In this document: one piece after another, positions 49,456 through 59,371 of the stretch
Layout: each line of letters starts with the position of its first letter
Position numbering within the stretch: the first letter of the stretch is position 1
DNA from: Sphingobacterium arenae
GTDB lineage: Bacteria; Bacteroidota; Bacteroidia; Sphingobacteriales; Sphingobacteriaceae
Reading direction: 5' to 3'
NCBI RefSeq assembly: GCF_014692505.1
Contig: NZ_JACNYK010000002.1
Span: 248,001-312,000, forward strand
Length of the DNA stretch: 64,000 bases
Program-made: the position numbers and the translations under genes
The notes under the pieces: model-generated
What the model was told of the DNA's origin: nothing
The model's database searches: none
What the model saw: the letters and a program-made list of their open reading frames with translations, nothing else

Positions 49456-50784
49456 TTAAATAAATTGGTTGATGATATTTTCAATATATTCCTGTTTACC
49501 ACTTGTTAATGTTGGTTCTCCGTTCGCTAACGCATAACTTCTTAAATCTTCTAATTGCAATTTACCGTTTTCAAATTCTGCACCCTTACCACTGTCAAAA
49601 CTACTATAGCGTTCCCTTCGTATCTTTTTATAATCAGAGTGCTGCAAAATATCATCTGCTATGACAAGAGCTCTCGCAAAATTGTCTATCCCACCTATAT
49701 GTGCATGGAAAAGATCTATTGGATCAGTTGAATTTCGGCGAATTTTAGCATCGAAGTTTACACCTCCTCCTTGTAAACCACCTGCTTCCAAAATGACGAG
49801 TAATGCTTCGGCAAGTTCATTTAGATTGTTTGGAAACTGATCGGTATCCCAGCCATTCTGGTAGTCGCCACGATTCGCATCGATGGAGCCTAGTAAGCCC
49901 GCGTCCGCAGCCACTTGCAACTCATGCTGGAAGGTATGTCCGGCCAATGTGGCGTGGTTTACTTCTAGATTCAGTTTAAAATCCTCCAACAGATCAAACT
50001 GACGTAGAAAACCTATAACCGTTGCAGCATCATAATCATATTGGTGCTTGGTGGGTTCGCATGGTTTGGGCTCTATGAGGAAAGTTCCCCTAAAACCTTG
50101 TTTTCTAGCGTAGTCCTTTGCCATATGAAGAAAACGTGCTAAATGTTCTTGCTCTCTTTTCATATTGGTATTTAACAACGACATATAGCCTTCACGTCCT
50201 CCCCAAAAAACATAGTTTTCTCCACCAAGAGCAATAGTTGCATCTATGGCAGCCTTTACTTGTGTTCCAGCATGAGATAATACATGGAAATCCGGATTGG
50301 TAGCTGCTCCATTCATGTAGCGGTGGTGACTAAACAGGTTTGCTGTTCCCCAAAGAAGTTTTATGCCACTCTGCTGCTGTTTTTCCTTTGCATATTCTAC
50401 AATCTGTTGCATATGCTGCTCGTTCTGCTCAATGTCATTTGTATGATCAATCAAATCTACATCATGAAAACAGTAATAAGGAAGTTGCATTTTGGTCATA
50501 AACTCAAAAGCAGCATCCATTTTGTCTTTTGCACGTTCGAGAATGGTCGTTTTTTTATCCCAAGGGAAAAACAATGTGGGTCCTCCAAAGGGATCAGAAC
50601 CATTCGCATTAAAAGAATGCCAATAAGCACAGGCAAATTTAAAATGTTCTGCCATTGTTTTTCCCGCGATGACGCGAGATGCATCATACCAACGAAATGC
50701 TAAGGGATTACGGGAATCCTTACCTTCGTATTTTACTTGTCCGATGTTCTTGAAATACTCGTGATTTCCTAATAAAATGTTCAT
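49456..50784 (-). CDS. xylA: Xylose isomerase
   Basis: A 442-residue cytosolic enzyme that converts D-xylose to D-xylulose. [16 protein letters not shown] is the class II opening. [11 protein letters not shown] holds the catalytic His, and [19 protein letters not shown] holds a metal-binding Glu. [16 protein letters not shown] is present as [20 protein letters not shown], and [20 protein letters not shown] completes the metal site. Length is normal for the family. It lies 71 nt after xylB and 47 nt before the symporter. Confidence 0.97.
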   Translation of the reverse strand: MNILLGNHEYFKNIGQVKYEGKDSRNPLAFRWYDASRVIAGKTMAEHFKFACAYWHSFNANGSDPFGGPTLFFPWDKKTTILERAKDKMDAAFEFMTKMQLPYYCFHDVDLIDHTNDIEQNEQHMQQIVEYAKEKQQQSGIKLLWGTANLFSHHRYMNGAATNPDFHVLSHAGTQVKAAIDATIALGGENYVFWGGREGYMSLLNTNMKREQEHLARFLHMAKDYARKQGFRGTFLIEPKPCEPTKHQYDYDAATVIGFLRQFDLLEDFKLNLEVNHATLAGHTFQHELQVAADAGLLGSIDANRGDYQNGWDTDQFPNNLNELAEALLVILEAGGLQGGGVNFDAKIRRNSTDPIDLFHAHIGGIDNFARALVIADDILQHSDYKKIRRERYSSFDSGKGAEFENGKLQLEDLRSYALANGEPTLTSGKQEYIENIINQFI

Positions 50785-50855
50785 TTATTTGTTTTTAATG
50801 TTTAATATTTGATGACAACTTATCTCGACAATTTGAGGTTTTACTCTATTATTTT

Positions 50856-52337
50856 CTAATTTGATAGTTTATGTTCGAGATTTTTTTTCCATGTATGGTA
50901 TAACTCATTATATAGATCAACTTCTGTAGGCTCCACAATACGTTGCTTTTTCAGACCGGAAAAAGCCTCTTTTCTGTCGATATAAACACCTGCCCCTATA
51001 CCTGCCCCCAACGCAGCACCAACGCTCCCATCATTGTCATATAACTCTACCCCAACACCAGTAGCGCCCGAAAAAGATTGTTGAAATACCGGACTCAGAA
51101 ATAGATTAGCGTGTCCCGCACGTATAATTTCCGGTTGAATACCATTTTCACGCATAATGTCCATGCCATATCGAAATGCAAAAGCGATCCCTTCTTGAGC
51201 CGCTCGCCAGAGATGTGCAGCATCGTGCCGAACAAAATCCAAGTTCTCGATATGGGCATTTATGGTTTTATTCAGCAACATCCGTTCTGCACCATTACCA
51301 AAGGGAAGTATTTGAACACCTTCGGAACCTATAGGAACAGCAGCCGCATATTTATTGATTTCTGGATATCCGTACCTCCCCGCTGTTATTTTTTTCAACC
51401 AACTATTTTGAATCCCCGTTCCATTAATACAAAGTAGTACACCTAAGTTCGGGTTAGTATCCTGATAGTTTACGTGCGCAAAGGTATTGACACGGGATTC
51501 ATGGTCGTAAACTAATTGGTCTGTCACTGCATATATTACGCCTGAAGTACCTGCCGTAGCTGCTACTTCTCCGGGTTCAAGCACATTCAAAGAAAGCGCA
51601 TTGTTCGGTTGATCTCCTGCTTTAAAACTCACAACAACATCCGAAGAAAAGCCGAGCTCATCTGCGACACTGGGACGGATTTTACCGTAGGTCGAAAAAA
51701 TAGGTAAAAGATGCGGCACCAGACTTTCATCGATGCCATAATGATTCAGTAGGAGATCAGATAATTGATTTTTTTCAAAATTCCATAAAACTCCTTCCGA
51801 TATTGAACTTACATTCGAATTTATTTCTCCCGTAAAGCACATACTCAAATAATCCCCCGGCAGCATAAACTTATGTATCTGCTCATACACCGCCGACTCA
51901 TGCTGTTTAACCCAAGCCAGCTTGGATGCAGTAAAGTTACCTGGCGAGTTTAAATGTGTGGCTAAAAAAGACTGCTCCTGCAGCTGAGAGAAGGCTTCAT
52001 TTCCTATCTGTACTGCCCGACTATCACACCAAATAATAGCATTCCGTAGTGGTGTGTGGGATTTATCGACAACGACCAAGCCATGCATTTGATAAGCTAT
52101 ACCAATCGCTCCAATATCTTTCGGATTATACAATCCACTTCGGTTTGCTTTTTTAATGGCTTCCTTTGTATTACACCACCATGTCAGTGGGTCTTGTTCC
52201 GCCCAACCCACTCTCGTTGACAGTATCTCTGCCTCCGATTCGGGGAAATTCGTAGAAACTATTTTTGTATTCGTCGACGAGTCTACTACAGAAATTTTAA
52301 TAGATGATGTACCTAAATCTATACCTAATAATAACAT
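50856..52337 (-). CDS. xylB: Xylulokinase
   Basis: A 493-residue FGGY-family kinase that phosphorylates D-xylulose. LLGIDLGTSSIKISVVD is the phosphate-binding N-terminus; VGWAEQDPLTWW, IAYQMHGLVVVD and AIIWCDSRA are typical of XylB. GDQPNNALSLNVL contains the catalytic Asp region, and AATAGTSGVIYAV precedes the second domain. It is the first gene of the xylose operon. A LacI-type operator (52367-52382) lies 29 nt upstream. Confidence 0.95.
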   Translation of the reverse strand: MLLLGIDLGTSSIKISVVDSSTNTKIVSTNFPESEAEILSTRVGWAEQDPLTWWCNTKEAIKKANRSGLYNPKDIGAIGIAYQMHGLVVVDKSHTPLRNAIIWCDSRAVQIGNEAFSQLQEQSFLATHLNSPGNFTASKLAWVKQHESAVYEQIHKFMLPGDYLSMCFTGEINSNVSSISEGVLWNFEKNQLSDLLLNHYGIDESLVPHLLPIFSTYGKIRPSVADELGFSSDVVVSFKAGDQPNNALSLNVLEPGEVAATAGTSGVIYAVTDQLVYDHESRVNTFAHVNYQDTNPNLGVLLCINGTGIQNSWLKKITAGRYGYPEINKYAAAVPIGSEGVQILPFGNGAERMLLNKTINAHIENLDFVRHDAAHLWRAAQEGIAFAFRYGMDIMRENGIQPEIIRAGHANLFLSPVFQQSFSGATGVGVELYDNDGSVGAALGAGIGAGVYIDRKEAFSGLKKQRIVEPTEVDLYNELYHTWKKNLEHKLSN

Positions 52338-52366
52338 GCTATTATATATTAAAAGACGGCCTCAGA

Positions 52367-52382
52367 ATGCAACCGCTTGCAT
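52367..52382. promoter_or_regulatory. LacI-family operator between xylB and lacI-type regulator
   Basis: ATGCAACCGCTTGCAT is a 16-bp near-perfect dyad (one mismatched pair, arms ATGCAA/TTGCAT) with a central CG, the shape expected of LacI-family operators. It sits in the 99-nt divergent spacer, so one site could control both directions. Confidence 0.75.
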
Positions 52383-52436
52383 AAAATTATCTAATAAATT
52401 TTATATTTACAAAAATTAAGTTTAAAAGATTTTACT

Positions 52437-53459
52437 TTGGCTAAGAAAACAACCGTCTACGACATCGCAAAAGAACTGAATATCACTGTATCTACAGTAT
52501 CCAGAGCACTAAATAATATATCGACTATAAGCGAATCAACCCGAAAGGCCGTTATAGAAACTGCAACGCGTCTAAACTATCGTCCAAATAAAATCGCCTC
52601 TTCCCTCACTTCCGGCAAAACGTATACTATTGGTATTATCGTACCGAGCGCCCAAGTGCAGTTTTTTGCTTCTGTTATTCATGCTCTCGAAACGCACTTA
52701 AAATCGTTCGGCTATAGCATTCTTCTATATCAATCCAATGAATCGTTCATCTCCGAAAAAAACGGCATCACCACATTATTAGAAGCACAAGTGGATGGTA
52801 TAGTCGCATCAATGTCTTTGGAAACAAAAGACCCTTCTCATTTTGAGAAAGTAAAAGAAGAAGGTAAACCGCTTATTATTTTTGATCGGACGCACGATGA
52901 TTTACAGTGCGCGATGGTAAAAATTGACGATCTGCACGCTGGCTACCTAGCTACCAAACATTTATTGGATGCAGGTTATAGGAAAATAGCCTATATCACC
53001 ACCAAACATAAAATAAAAATTTTTAAAGAGCGATACGACGGCTATCTCCGTGCGCTCCAGGAGGCTGGCCTTCCCGCAAATCCGGGGTATACTATAGCTG
53101 GTGAACTAAACGTGGAAGGGGGCTACCGCGGCACCCATGAATTACTTAAATTCCGCGAACGTCCAGACGCGATTATCGGTGGTGACGATTATGTCGCACT
53201 AGGAATAATCAAAGCATTACACGACAAGAATATCGCCCCACCAGAAATTGGGGTGATCGGGTTCGCAAATCAAAATTTTTCTGAACACATTATACCAAGT
53301 CTTTCTACCATTGACCAACAGGCGCTAAAAATAGGAAAAGAATGTGCAAAAATGTTTCTAAAGATTATTGAACAGCCTCTCTCTGCGCGAACCGAGCAAA
53401 AACCGGTTGTGATTGAACCGTTACTTCTGGCTAGAGAGTCTACCAATCGGAAAAAATAA
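52437..53459 (+). CDS. LacI-family regulator of the xylose operon
   Basis: A 340-residue repressor. The start is TTG 52437: the frame upstream is open to a stop at 52395 but has no ATG, and the protein then opens at the normal place (AKKTTVYDIAKELNITVSTV, the helix-turn-helix). IASSLTSGKTYTIGIIVP opens the sugar-binding core, and GGDDYVALGIIKALHDK and IGVIGFANQ are typical. Divergent from xylB across the operator at 52367-52382, it probably represses xylB-xylA-symporter until xylose or a derivative binds. The direct ligand is inferred. Confidence 0.9.
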   Translation: MAKKTTVYDIAKELNITVSTVSRALNNISTISESTRKAVIETATRLNYRPNKIASSLTSGKTYTIGIIVPSAQVQFFASVIHALETHLKSFGYSILLYQSNESFISEKNGITTLLEAQVDGIVASMSLETKDPSHFEKVKEEGKPLIIFDRTHDDLQCAMVKIDDLHAGYLATKHLLDAGYRKIAYITTKHKIKIFKERYDGYLRALQEAGLPANPGYTIAGELNVEGGYRGTHELLKFRERPDAIIGGDDYVALGIIKALHDKNIAPPEIGVIGFANQNFSEHIIPSLSTIDQQALKIGKECAKMFLKIIEQPLSARTEQKPVVIEPLLLARESTNRKK

Positions 53460-53473
53460 ATAAATGGTTACTT

Positions 53474-55627
53474 CTATTCCTTATTAAACATATTTCCAAT
53501 CTCCCGACTGATTTTTCGGAAAATAGGTGCCGTTTCCACATGTTCGTAGTCGTCTATATGTTGATTTTCACGACGACTCGGAAAAATTAAGATCAAATTT
53601 TGTTTTTTGAAATAACGACCCACTCTTTTGGCCAATCCATCCAAGGAATCCCTATAAGAAACGTCGCCGTAACGTGCTGATACGAAAACCAACAACGCAT
53701 CCGCATTGCTAAAGGTAGCAAGTCCATAAATATTGTCCCAGTCCTCGTAGTTGTCAAAAGAACACGGAACACTTGTTTCCAGCATTTTTAATACTTCCAA
53801 TATTGCAGTCTGCGTGCGTCGGTTACAAACAAAGGTGAGTGGTAAAGTCAACTCTGCGGCAAACTTAAGCATTTTTTCCATCCAATATTCAAAACCTTTT
53901 TCGGATTCAGCCAGTGATGGAACAAAAATAATGATAGATTTATTTGATAAGAACGGGTTAACAAATTTACACATAAATAAATTGGCATTCGTGCGGTTTA
54001 AAATGCTTTCTGTTTTTTCACCTACGATCTTATCAATAAACGATGTCGCACTTGGCCAACCCAAGATAAGACAATCTGCAAGGATGTCTTTGGACGTACG
54101 ACCAATACCACTTGCAATGTTGAAATCTATTGTCGACAGCAATTCAACGTCCATTTCTGACCCGGAAGCATACTTTGCCATACTATCCAAATTCTTTCTC
54201 GCATTTGCTATATTCCGCTCCGCTTGTTCATTGTCTGCCACTACGCTCAATATATGCAATGGGTGAGGAGATTTTTTCGATTTTATCAGGGTAGCGAAAT
54301 CTAAAATTGGCTCCATGGTGTCCAAATTGGCAATGGGAAGCAACAGGCGTTCTTCATGTTCAGGAACGTGTTCCATATGTTCATCATCCTGATGTCCTGC
54401 CATCACTATACGACGCGACGCATTTTCTGTTACCAATGATGCAATGATACAAGTAATAAGAATCAATACGATAGTCCCATTGAGCACGTTCTCGTCTATG
54501 ATTTCTCTCTCGTATCCCACCATGATAATCGCTAATGTCGCTGCTGCATGCGCATTACTCAATCCAAAAATCAGATTTCGATCATTTTTAGAATATTTAG
54601 CAATTAGACTGGTTACGGTGGCTGCTAAGAACTTGCCGGTTACCGCAACAATTGTCAATGTTCCTGCAATAATTAGTGCCATAGGACCTTTCATTAGTAC
54701 ACTAACATCCACAATCATCCCTACTGAGATCAAAAAGAACGGGATAAAAATGGCATTTCCAATGAATTCGATTCGATTCATGAGTGCCGAAGAGTGAGGT
54801 ATCAACTTGTTCAATGCTAATCCCGCCACGAATGCACCAATGATGGGTTCTAATCCGGCAATTTCGGCGAGAAACGCGGCAAAGAAAACCACTGCAAGGA
54901 CAAAAATATAATGGGCAGTTTTCTCACTTTCGATCTTCTGAAAGAACCACTTCGCAATTCGTGGAATAACACCGAACATGATAAATAAAAACAGCACAAA
55001 CGATACGCCCAGGGTTACCCAAAAATCTTGATTAATCTCTCCTTGTGCTGCACCAACAATGACAGCAAGAATAATCAATACCGTCGTGTCTGTTAGTATC
55101 GTCCCGCCAATAGTAATTGCTACCGCTTCTCTTTTTGAAATACCGTAGCTATTGACAATTGGATACGATACCAATGTATGTGTGGCAAACATACTAGCTA
55201 TCAGTATGCTTGGTAAAACATCGTATCCCAATAGATAGTAGCAAACGGGGAATCCTATACTGATGGGGATAATGAATGTTAGAAATCCAAACAGTAAACT
55301 CTTATTTCTCGTTTTCTTAAATTCGTTCATTTCGAGTTCTAGTCCCGCTACGAACATGATATATAATAGTCCGATGGTGGAAAATAGATCAATAGCATCT
55401 ACGCCGTTCCCTTGTAGCGTATCCTTATCAATTTTTGCCAGCCAATTCAAGCCATGCGGCCCCAAAAGTACACCAAACAAGATCAGTCCGATAATGCCTG
55501 GTACTTTAATCGGTCTCAAAATGATAGGAGAAACCAGAATAATAGTAAGAATAATACTAAAAACCAATACCGGATTAGTAATAGGCGTCGAAAAAGCCTC
55601 GGATATGTGATGTAAGAGTTTATCCAT
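53474..55627 (-). CDS. CPA2-family cation/proton antiporter with C-terminal cytosolic domain
   Basis: A 717-residue membrane protein. The first about 410 residues hold 12 or so helices (IILRPIKVPGIIGLILFGVL, FVAGLELEMNEF, GLEPIIGAFVAGLALN), which is the Na+/H+ or K+/H+ exchanger domain. About 300 soluble residues follow, with PIANLDTMEPILDFATLI and a repeated alpha/beta pattern like two universal-stress domains. It would exchange monovalent cations for protons. The lolC/E-like gene is 14 nt upstream, so they may be cotranscribed. The last gene of the run is convergent with the LacI regulator. Confidence 0.9.
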   Translation of the reverse strand: MDKLLHHISEAFSTPITNPVLVFSIILTIILVSPIILRPIKVPGIIGLILFGVLLGPHGLNWLAKIDKDTLQGNGVDAIDLFSTIGLLYIMFVAGLELEMNEFKKTRNKSLLFGFLTFIIPISIGFPVCYYLLGYDVLPSILIASMFATHTLVSYPIVNSYGISKREAVAITIGGTILTDTTVLIILAVIVGAAQGEINQDFWVTLGVSFVLFLFIMFGVIPRIAKWFFQKIESEKTAHYIFVLAVVFFAAFLAEIAGLEPIIGAFVAGLALNKLIPHSSALMNRIEFIGNAIFIPFFLISVGMIVDVSVLMKGPMALIIAGTLTIVAVTGKFLAATVTSLIAKYSKNDRNLIFGLSNAHAAATLAIIMVGYEREIIDENVLNGTIVLILITCIIASLVTENASRRIVMAGHQDDEHMEHVPEHEERLLLPIANLDTMEPILDFATLIKSKKSPHPLHILSVVADNEQAERNIANARKNLDSMAKYASGSEMDVELLSTIDFNIASGIGRTSKDILADCLILGWPSATSFIDKIVGEKTESILNRTNANLFMCKFVNPFLSNKSIIIFVPSLAESEKGFEYWMEKMLKFAAELTLPLTFVCNRRTQTAILEVLKMLETSVPCSFDNYEDWDNIYGLATFSNADALLVFVSARYGDVSYRDSLDGLAKRVGRYFKKQNLILIFPSRRENQHIDDYEHVETAPIFRKISREIGNMFNKE

Positions 55628-55641
55628 AAAATTTGCTGCTA

Positions 55642-56856
55642 TTATTTAAACTGTATTGTTTTAATCGGCGAGATCCGGCTAATGAGCATCGCTGGAATGA
55701 ATAGTGTCAACACCCCAATTATTACAATCGCTGCATTTAGCCCGACGACTTCGTACCAGGCAATATCCATTGGTACATAATGAATATAATATGTATAAGG
55801 GTCCAGTTTGAAAAAATGTGTCTGTGTTTGAAAGAAGTAAAGAGTAAGAGCGATTAAATTGCCGATGAGCAATCCTATGCCAATAAGATATATAGAACCG
55901 TACAAAAAGACTTGTCGGATTCCTTTATTTGGATATCCTAAAGCTTTCAATATCCCAATCATGGAAGAACGTTCCAAAATACTAATTAATAATGAAGATA
56001 CCATATTGATAACCGCTACGATAACCATCAATACAAAAATGATATTATCATTCATGTCGAGCATATTTAACCAGTTAAAAATATCAGGCATTTGCTGTAC
56101 AATGTTAGTCGCTTCAAGTTCGAGGGGCAACATGTTGTCGATTTCTTGGGTAGTACTTTCTAATATATCAAAAGAGTTGATTCGAATCTGGTACGCCCCC
56201 ACTTCATTTTCCTGCAGGTTATTTAATCTTTTAATCAGGTCTAATGAACCAATAACATAAGTTTTGTCGAGCTCTTCAGAATGCGTCGTATAAATCCCTC
56301 TGATAGTAAAAGGACGCCGACGGATGGGGTCTTGTATGAAATACATAATGAACTTGTCACCGACATCCAAATGCAATCTATTTGCCAAATATTCAGACAC
56401 CAAGATTTGCGTATTACTTCCTTCCGAAAAATTTAATGTATCACCTTTTACAATATTTTTCTGTAAGTACTGCTGGTCATAGGTTTTATTCACACCTTTC
56501 AGTAGCACACCTTCCACTTGTCCGCCAACGTTCATGATTCCCGCTTTTGTTGCAAAAGGCGTGATATCCACGACCTGGGGTAAGGCTTCTAGTTGTTTCA
56601 GTTTTTCAGCCGATAGGTGAATAGGTGTATTTTCGTACGAGGCACTTAAATCATTTTTCGTGACGACAATGTCTCCAAAAAATCCTCTTTGCTTCTCAAT
56701 AATTTCACGTTTAAACCCGTTCAGGATAGCGACAGACAAAATGATAGCGGAGATGGCTAACGCCAATGCCCCTATAGTCACACGAACGATCAGCTTCGAA
56801 AACGTCCGATGCCCCATGAATGTTATCCGCCTAGCTAAAAAGTAAGGAAAATTCAA
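55642..56856 (-). CDS. ABC transporter permease, LolC/LolE (FtsX) family
   Basis: A 404-residue inner-membrane permease. One helix near residues 20-48 (VRVTIGALALAISAIILSVA), a periplasmic MacB-like domain (about 50-265), then three C-terminal helices with the FtsX signature (VINMVSSLLISILERSSMIG, ILKALGYPNKGIRQVFL). LolC/E proteins release lipoproteins from the inner membrane with the ATPase LolD; LolD is not next to it. A minus-strand -7 element is at 56882-56889. It is divergent from fmt. Confidence 0.88.
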   Translation of the reverse strand: MNFPYFLARRITFMGHRTFSKLIVRVTIGALALAISAIILSVAILNGFKREIIEKQRGFFGDIVVTKNDLSASYENTPIHLSAEKLKQLEALPQVVDITPFATKAGIMNVGGQVEGVLLKGVNKTYDQQYLQKNIVKGDTLNFSEGSNTQILVSEYLANRLHLDVGDKFIMYFIQDPIRRRPFTIRGIYTTHSEELDKTYVIGSLDLIKRLNNLQENEVGAYQIRINSFDILESTTQEIDNMLPLELEATNIVQQMPDIFNWLNMLDMNDNIIFVLMVIVAVINMVSSLLISILERSSMIGILKALGYPNKGIRQVFLYGSIYLIGIGLLIGNLIALTLYFFQTQTHFFKLDPYTYYIHYVPMDIAWYEVVGLNAAIVIIGVLTLFIPAMLISRISPIKTIQFK

Positions 56857-56865
56857 GGTGAATAT

Positions 56866-56873
56866 TAATTTTG
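56866..56873 (+). promoter_or_regulatory. -7 element (TAATTTTG) upstream of fmt
   Basis: TAATTTTG matches TAnnTTTG fully on the plus strand, about 97 nt before the fmt start. It lies beside the opposite element for the LolC/E-like gene, so the two promoters face away from each other. Confidence 0.45.
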
Positions 56874-56881
56874 TAACTTCG

Positions 56882-56889
56882 CAAAGTTA
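56882..56889 (-). promoter_or_regulatory. -7 element (TAACTTTG) upstream of LolC/E-like gene
   Basis: On the minus strand TAACTTTG is a full match to TAnnTTTG, 25 nt before the ATG at 56856. Its spacing gives a short leader. Confidence 0.5.
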
Positions 56890-56969
56890 ACAATTTTTGT
56901 CAGTTGACACGGACTAAAAGAAATGAGTTCTTAAGGCGTATTTTTTTATTTTTAACTTTTACTAATGCT

Positions 56970-57884
56970 ATGCGGATAATTTTTATGGGTACCCCCGATT
57001 TTGCAGTTGTTTCTTTAAATGCCTTGTTACAAGCGGGGGAAGAGGTTGTCGCTGTCGTTACGACACCCGACAAACCAGCAGGTCGTGGGCAGAAAATGCA
57101 CGAATCAGCGGTTAAGAAATACGCTGTAAAACAGGGCATACCGGTATTACAACCGGAGAAATTACGAAATCCAGATTTTATCGCAACATTGCGATCTTAT
57201 CAAGCAGATCTGCAAGTGGTAGTAGCTTTTCGTATGCTGCCTGAAATAGTATGGAATATGCCTCCTTTAGGGACCATCAATGTGCACGCATCGCTTCTTC
57301 CACAGTACCGAGGAGCAGCCCCTATAAATCATGCTATTATTCAGGGTGAAACGCATACTGGTGTAACCACGTTTTTACTACAACATGAAATAGATACGGG
57401 GAATGTTCTCTTCTCGCAGAAGGTAGAAATTGGGGAGGAGGATACAGCAGGAGTACTGCATGATAAATTGATGGTGGTCGGCGCGGAAGTATTATTAAAA
57501 ACAATTCAAGCGATGGGAAGCACTAATCTCCATCCAGTTCCTCAAGCCGAAATAGAGACCACCGAACTTAAGAAAGCTCCAAAAATCTTTAAAGAGGACT
57601 GTAAAATTCTATGGGATCAACCCACAAACGATGTATACAACCAAATTAGAGGGTTGAGTCCGTACCCTGCCGCATACACAGAGTTAAATGGTCGAATGCT
57701 AAAGATTTTCGAAACAAAAAAAGGCCAACCCGTGGATAAAGATCCTGGAACATATACGACTGACGGAAAAACTTTTCTGTCATTTGCAACGCAGGATGGC
57801 TCGCTTTTGATAACCTCTCTCCAACTCGAGGGAAAAAAAAGAATGCAAATTGAAGAGTTTTTAAGAGGATATCGCTTGGATTGA
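56970..57884 (+). CDS. fmt: Methionyl-tRNA formyltransferase
   Basis: About 304 residues from ATG 56970, the start that gives the conserved MRIIFMGTPDFAVVSL opening; a longer frame from 56904 adds an unrelated charged tail. TTPDKPAGRGQKM, FRMLPEIVW and NVHASLLPQYRGAAPINHAI (the formyl-donor site) are conserved in Fmt. The C-terminal domain (PKIFKEDCKILWDQP, IRGLSPYPAAYT) binds the tRNA. The enzyme formylates initiator Met-tRNA. It ends 5 nt before the convergent small regulator. Confidence 0.96.
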   Translation: MRIIFMGTPDFAVVSLNALLQAGEEVVAVVTTPDKPAGRGQKMHESAVKKYAVKQGIPVLQPEKLRNPDFIATLRSYQADLQVVVAFRMLPEIVWNMPPLGTINVHASLLPQYRGAAPINHAIIQGETHTGVTTFLLQHEIDTGNVLFSQKVEIGEEDTAGVLHDKLMVVGAEVLLKTIQAMGSTNLHPVPQAEIETTELKKAPKIFKEDCKILWDQPTNDVYNQIRGLSPYPAAYTELNGRMLKIFETKKGQPVDKDPGTYTTDGKTFLSFATQDGSLLITSLQLEGKKRMQIEEFLRGYRLD

Positions 57885-57889
57885 TAGGC

Positions 57890-58102
57890 TTATTTGCCTT
57901 CCTTTATATACTCCATAATATCTCCAGGCTGGCAATCTAATGCTTTGCAAAGCGCTTCCAACGTGCTTAATCGAATTGCTTTCGATTTTTGATTTTTGAT
58001 GATAGAAAGATTTGACAATGTTATCCCTACCCGGTGACTTAGTTCGTTTAAGGAGACTTTTTTTTCAGACATAATCTTATCTAAATGAATTTTAATTGGC
58101 AT
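57890..58102 (-). CDS. Small XRE/Cro-CI-type DNA-binding regulator
   Basis: A 70-residue protein of one helix-turn-helix domain: VSLNELSHRVGITLSNLSII forms the recognition pair and TLEALCKALDCQPGDIMEYI the following helices. It resembles YozG-like regulators, which often pair with a DUF2975 membrane protein; no such gene is next to it. A palindrome, AGTAACA-A-TGTTACT, lies 36 nt upstream of its start and may be its own operator. Confidence 0.85.
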   Translation of the reverse strand: MPIKIHLDKIMSEKKVSLNELSHRVGITLSNLSIIKNQKSKAIRLSTLEALCKALDCQPGDIMEYIKEGK

Positions 58103-58138
58103 AACTTCTCGAATTTAATATGACATATTGTACCTAGA

Positions 58139-58153
58139 AGTAACAATGTTACT
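58139..58153. promoter_or_regulatory. 15-nt palindrome upstream of XRE gene
   Basis: AGTAACA and TGTTACT flank a single A, a perfect dyad just upstream of the small regulator, which fits an autoregulatory operator. Confidence 0.5.
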
Positions 58154-58403
58154 GTTATTATGTTTTATTGAATATCAAAAATTTTATTCCTTTTCCAAAC
58201 TAAAAACCTTATAACAAAGGTGTTACACGGACACTTTTAAAAAAACAGACAAAACAAATTCCGTTTTCTAACGTTCTACTTATTAACATAAGGAGAATTG
58301 GAATAATTTTTGCTAGTAAAATAACACCGAATCCCTCATGTTAACTTCCTCATACAGAGTATTTAATTTACACTTATATGAAGGAACTTTGGGTAAAATT
58401 CAC

Positions 58404-58411
58404 TATTTTTG
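58404..58411 (+). promoter_or_regulatory. -7 element (TATTTTTG) upstream of rpoD
   Basis: TATTTTTG matches TAnnTTTG, 38 nt before the rpoD ATG. A TTTG at 58388-58391 is nearby, but its 12-nt spacing is shorter than usual. Confidence 0.5.
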
Positions 58412-58449
58412 CGAACATTTCAAAAAGAGAAAGGTATTTATACATTTAA

Positions 58450-59310
58450 ATGAGACAACTCAAAATTACACAATCCATTACCAATCGTGAATCACAGTCG
58501 TTGGACAAGTATTTGCACGAAATTGGTAAAGTAGACTTAATCACCGCAGAAGAAGAAGTAATCTTGGCTCAACGCATTCGTGAAGGTGACCAGGTTGCTT
58601 TGGAGAAATTAACAAAAACCAACTTACGTTTCGTTGTTTCTGTTGCCAAACAATACCAGAATCAAGGACTGACTTTAGGAGACTTGATTAATGAGGGCAA
58701 TTTAGGCTTAATAAAGGCAGCAAAACGATTTGATGAGACGAAAGGGTTTAAGTTTATCTCTTACGCTGTGTGGTGGATTCGTCAGTCTATCTTGCAAGCT
58801 ATCGCCGAACAATCACGTATTGTACGTTTACCATTGAATCAAGTAGGTTCATTGAGTAAAATCAGCAAAGCTTTTTCCAGATTGGAGCAAGAGTATGAGC
58901 GCGAGCCGTCTCCAGAAGAGTTAGCTGACATCTTGGAAACTACAGTTGACAAAGTGTCCGATACATTAAGCAACTCTGGACGACACGTGTCTATGGATGC
59001 GCCGTTTGTGCAGGGGGAAGAGAACACCCTTTTGGATGTTTTGGAAAATGCTGATCCGGACACGGACAGTATATTAATTGATGAATCACTATCTGAGGAG
59101 ATTAGACGATCGTTATCCACCTTGACGGAAAGAGAGCGCGAGATTATCGTTTTGTTTTTCGGATTAGGAACGAACCACCAATTATCCCTTGAGGAAATTG
59201 GCGAGAAATTTAGCTTGACGAGAGAACGTGTGCGTCAAATTAAGGACAAAGCCCTGCAGCGTCTCCGCCATACGTCGCGCAGTAAAATTTTAAAATCTTA
59301 TTTAGGCTAA
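58450..59310 (+). CDS. rpoD: Primary sigma factor RpoD (SigA), Bacteroidota type
   Basis: A 286-residue sigma-70 protein, the normal short length in Bacteroidota, which lack the long N-terminal region. Region 1.2 ([15 protein letters not shown]) and region 2 ([29 protein letters not shown]) are followed by region 3. Region 4 ends [19 protein letters not shown]. It recognises the TTTG/TAnnTTTG promoters seen elsewhere here. A terminator follows at 59331-59359. Confidence 0.97.
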   Translation: MRQLKITQSITNRESQSLDKYLHEIGKVDLITAEEEVILAQRIREGDQVALEKLTKTNLRFVVSVAKQYQNQGLTLGDLINEGNLGLIKAAKRFDETKGFKFISYAVWWIRQSILQAIAEQSRIVRLPLNQVGSLSKISKAFSRLEQEYEREPSPEELADILETTVDKVSDTLSNSGRHVSMDAPFVQGEENTLLDVLENADPDTDSILIDESLSEEIRRSLSTLTEREREIIVLFFGLGTNHQLSLEEIGEKFSLTRERVRQIKDKALQRLRHTSRSKILKSYLG

Positions 59311-59330
59311 TCGCCGACACATTATTAGCA

Positions 59331-59359
59331 ATGCGCAGCCCAAAAGCTGCGCATTTTTA
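59331..59359 (+). terminator. Intrinsic terminator after rpoD
   Basis: ATGCGCAGC (59331-59339) pairs with GCTGCGCAT (59346-59354) around a 6-nt loop, followed by TTTTT. It separates rpoD from the convergent M16 gene. Confidence 0.9.
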
Positions 59360-59371
59360 CTTATTTCCTAT

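Larger units (their letters stand above)
58103..58449. promoter_or_regulatory. Intergenic region between XRE regulator and rpoD
   Basis: A 347-nt AT-rich spacer with no credible small gene. It contains the 58139-58153 palindrome for the XRE gene and the rpoD -7 element at 58404-58411. I see no hairpin large enough to suggest a structured RNA. Confidence 0.5.

Noticed and set aside
56904..56969. Longer start of fmt
   Set aside because: The Fmt family begins at MRIIFMGTPDF; the extension is a charged and then hydrophobic stretch not found in the family.
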